64,000 nucleotides of DNA from Endotrypanum monterogeii. Taxonomy: Eukaryota > Euglenozoa > Kinetoplastea > Trypanosomatida > Trypanosomatidae. Of this stretch, positions 62,130 through 64,000 are shown piece by piece. The notes below the pieces were generated by a model that was not told where the DNA came from, searched no databases, and saw nothing but the letters and a program-made list of their open reading frames with translations. Position 1 is the stretch's first letter; each line of letters begins with the position of its first letter. The translations under genes and the position numbers were made by a program. The DNA is taken from contig CM007317.1 of assembly GCA_000333855.2 (NCBI GenBank), positions 288,343 through 352,342 on the forward strand, written 5' to 3'.

Positions 62130-63143
62130 ATGGAGCTCCGCTCGTCTACTCCCATAAAAGTGCCAGGCACACCCGCGGTCGGAGGACAGACTTTAATTCT
62201 CATTGCTTCTGACGGGGTGCACGTTCCTGTGAAGCGCGCCATCGCTACGGAGGCCTCGTTCGTCTTGCGCGATCTGCTAGATGGGCAGGACTTGAAGCCC
62301 GTGGTGTGGTGTGACGATGGGGGGCCAAACTTCGGTCTTAATGGAGGCGGAAGGTGTTCACCCGAGCCCTCGGGATCAGAGGCGTTGGATCCGAGGAAGG
62401 ACATTGACAACCTCTTCGAGTTTGCCTCTGCAAAGACACCGCTGATGTCACGCGGGGTGTCGCATGCCACAGGGCTGTGGCAGGACGGAGGTGTCGTTGC
62501 CCCCACGGCAGCAGCGAAGCCGGTTGAAAAAGCGGCTCTGCCCGACTTGATGGATTTTTTTCCAGTCGGACAGGCCATAAGCCCGCTAGTGGAGATCACA
62601 GCGGAGATGCCGACGTCGATCAAAGAGGCAACGTTCTCAGTCGCTTCGCCTAGCACCCCTGCAGGTTCTGCCTTTTCAAAGGGCGAAGCCCTAACTCCAA
62701 GCCTGGCGCACATCGCACCTCCCTCAGAGGTGGAAGTGCCGTTCCCCTACTTGACCGGCGACATCCTCGAGCGAGTGTGTCGTCATATGTCGTACCGCTT
62801 TCGCATGTCGTCGTTTGGGTCCGATGACGGGTGCTATCACGTGTACATGGTGAAAACACGCCCCATCCCGCGTCCCATGACACTGCCGCTGGTGGAGTAC
62901 CTGGACGCCAAGGACCGCGCCTTTATCGCTGACTGGGATGAGCTCATGACCGTGCAGATGGTGAAGGCGGCAACTCTGCTCAACTACGACGAGTTGCTTC
63001 AGCTTGCCTCAGCGAAGCTGGCTTCTTACCTTATCGACCGCGACTTGGAAGGGGTGCGAACACTGCTAGGTGCAAAGAACGATTTTGATGCGGTGGAGGA
63101 TACAGAGCTCAAGAAGGAGCAAGTAGTTGACTACTTCCGGTAG
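62130..63143 (+). CDS. Elongin-C/Skp1-fold protein with a large internal insertion
   Basis: The 337-residue protein looks like the BTB/POZ-type fold of Skp1 and Elongin C split by an insertion. Residues 20-50 (TLILIASDGVHVPVKRAIAT, then SFVLRDLLDG) match the first strands and helix. After a ~150-residue low-complexity insertion, VPFPYLTGDILERVCRHMSY at about 203-222 matches the Elongin-C/Skp1 segment that precedes its last helices. Residues 265-306 (MVKAATLLNYDELLQLASAK) match the final helix pair. Proteins of this fold are adaptors in cullin ubiquitin ligases, or in Elongin complexes. Human Elongin C has 112 residues and Skp1 ~163, so the insertion is unusual. It lacks an obvious C-terminal F-box-binding WCx3 tail. 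The adaptor role is inferred. Confidence 0.65.
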   Translation: MELRSSTPIKVPGTPAVGGQTLILIASDGVHVPVKRAIATEASFVLRDLLDGQDLKPVVWCDDGGPNFGLNGGGRCSPEPSGSEALDPRKDIDNLFEFASAKTPLMSRGVSHATGLWQDGGVVAPTAAAKPVEKAALPDLMDFFPVGQAISPLVEITAEMPTSIKEATFSVASPSTPAGSAFSKGEALTPSLAHIAPPSEVEVPFPYLTGDILERVCRHMSYRFRMSSFGSDDGCYHVYMVKTRPIPRPMTLPLVEYLDAKDRAFIADWDELMTVQMVKAATLLNYDELLQLASAKLASYLIDRDLEGVRTLLGAKNDFDAVEDTELKKEQVVDYFR

Positions 63144-64000
63144 AGCGCAGAGGTGCAATGGAGAATGAGTAGAATAGAGTACGGTGTGGGGAGGGGAATG
63201 GGGGTCTGGGATATTGCAATGCCCGGGGATAAGCTATCGAAGTGTCTTGGAGAGGTAGGGTTTCATTGAAAAACCAGAGACTAATGGAACTTACACACAC
63301 ACACACACACACACACACAAAGGGTTTGATTGAGAGGCACACACACTTTTATATCATTTGACTTGCTCCGTCATTACACAAAGCTCCTTTCCCCCCAATT
63401 CCTTTCCTCTTTTTGTTCTCCCCGCCCCGCATTATTTCTGCATTCTTTTCGCAACCGTTGCCTGCTCAGTTTCACTCCAAAACTGTTCTCTTCTTGCCCT
63501 ATGCACCTGGGGGACAGATTCATGTCCGCTTGCCTTTCCCAGCATCTTTTCGGAAAAAAAAAAGAATGTTTTCTGCCTTTGGATGGGTGATTCGGTTACA
63601 TAAATGAGAACGCATTCTTTGTACATGTGCTTCTGTGTCTGCCCATGGGCGTCTTGGCTTGTTTCATTGATCTTACTGCCCTGGCGTGCCTGTCTCTGTG
63701 AGGAATTTCTATTTTCTTCCGTTGCACTATGCGTACTTGAAGTTTTCTGTGTTGTATTAGACAAATACAATCTTTGTGAAAAGATCGGACATCATAAACG
63801 GCAGTGAGGAGGGGAGGGGGAGGAAGGGTTTTCTTGCTACCGGCGCCACTGGCAAATGATGTAGTGACATTTCGATGGTATTTTCCGTTGTGTGTGCAGA
63901 TGCATTTTTTCCTTCATGTTGTTGATTCAGAGGCAAGTGTTTATTCTTGCTTTTAAGGTGACGTGAGCGAGTGCTCATATTCTTTTGTACACGAAAACCC
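63144..64000 (+). other. intergenic spacer to the window end
   Basis: No gene is seen. It has a (CA)n tract at 63293-63319, C/T-rich sequence at 63360-63500 and an A-run at 63554-63563. The next gene of the cluster presumably starts beyond the window. Confidence 0.6.

Noticed and set aside
1..64000. CRISPR arrays, rRNA, tRNA or snoRNA genes, and bacterial-type operons
   Set aside because: I looked for direct repeats with regular spacers and for typical RNA gene boxes and found none I could support by eye; small RNA genes could still be missed without a covariance-model search.

Overview
The window reads as a piece of a nuclear chromosome of a trypanosomatid protist of the Leishmania type. 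The signs are: every convincing protein gene lies on the + strand in one long directional cluster; no introns are needed; gene starts follow pyrimidine tracts and an AG, as expected for spliced-leader trans-splicing; coding DNA is GC-rich while the long spacers are T/C-rich and packed with (TA)n, (CA)n/(TG)n and homopolymer runs; and the end of a Leishmania-like beta-tubulin gene opens the window. This placement comes from pattern recognition, not a database search.

Layout. 1-371: 3' end of beta-tubulin, damaged at the window edge. 2560-4755: bacterial-type 2,4-dienoyl-CoA reductase. 6860-16804: four long genes: an AlkB/ALKBH7-like dioxygenase-fold protein, a probable mitochondrial protein of unknown role, a sulfotransferase-fold membrane protein with a degenerate P-loop, and an unknown protein. 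18915-27137: a Get1/WRB-like membrane-insertase subunit, a small TIM chaperone, a J-domain protein fused to TMEM185-like membrane repeats, a possible 72-residue protein and a 117-residue protein. 28298-28957: ribosomal protein uS3. 29884-47488: four large, partly disordered proteins (an IQ-motif protein, a zinc-ribbon protein resembling Rpr2/Snm1, an unknown 1171-residue protein and a 2072-residue EF-hand/WD40 protein). 51872-53128: enterobacterial-type nicotinate phosphoribosyltransferase. 56317-58125: WW-domain/RS-rich protein. 62130-63143: Elongin-C/Skp1-fold protein with a large insertion.

Spacers take up a large share of the window. The most notable element in them is a ~590-bp interspersed repeat with very similar copies at about 26.2, 35.4, 48.6 and 49.5 kb plus an inverted partial copy at 49.2 kb. 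The copies vary at their TG tracts, and a direct/inverted cluster surrounds a 10-N gap. Repeats arranged this way are known substrates for gene amplification in Leishmania.

The genes do not form a pathway operon; neighbours in trypanosomatid clusters are usually unrelated. Loose themes are mitochondrial or membrane biogenesis (small TIM, Get1-like, J-protein, presequence-bearing proteins) and two bacterial-like metabolic enzymes (FadH-type reductase, PncB-type NAPRT) that are candidates for lateral gene transfer.
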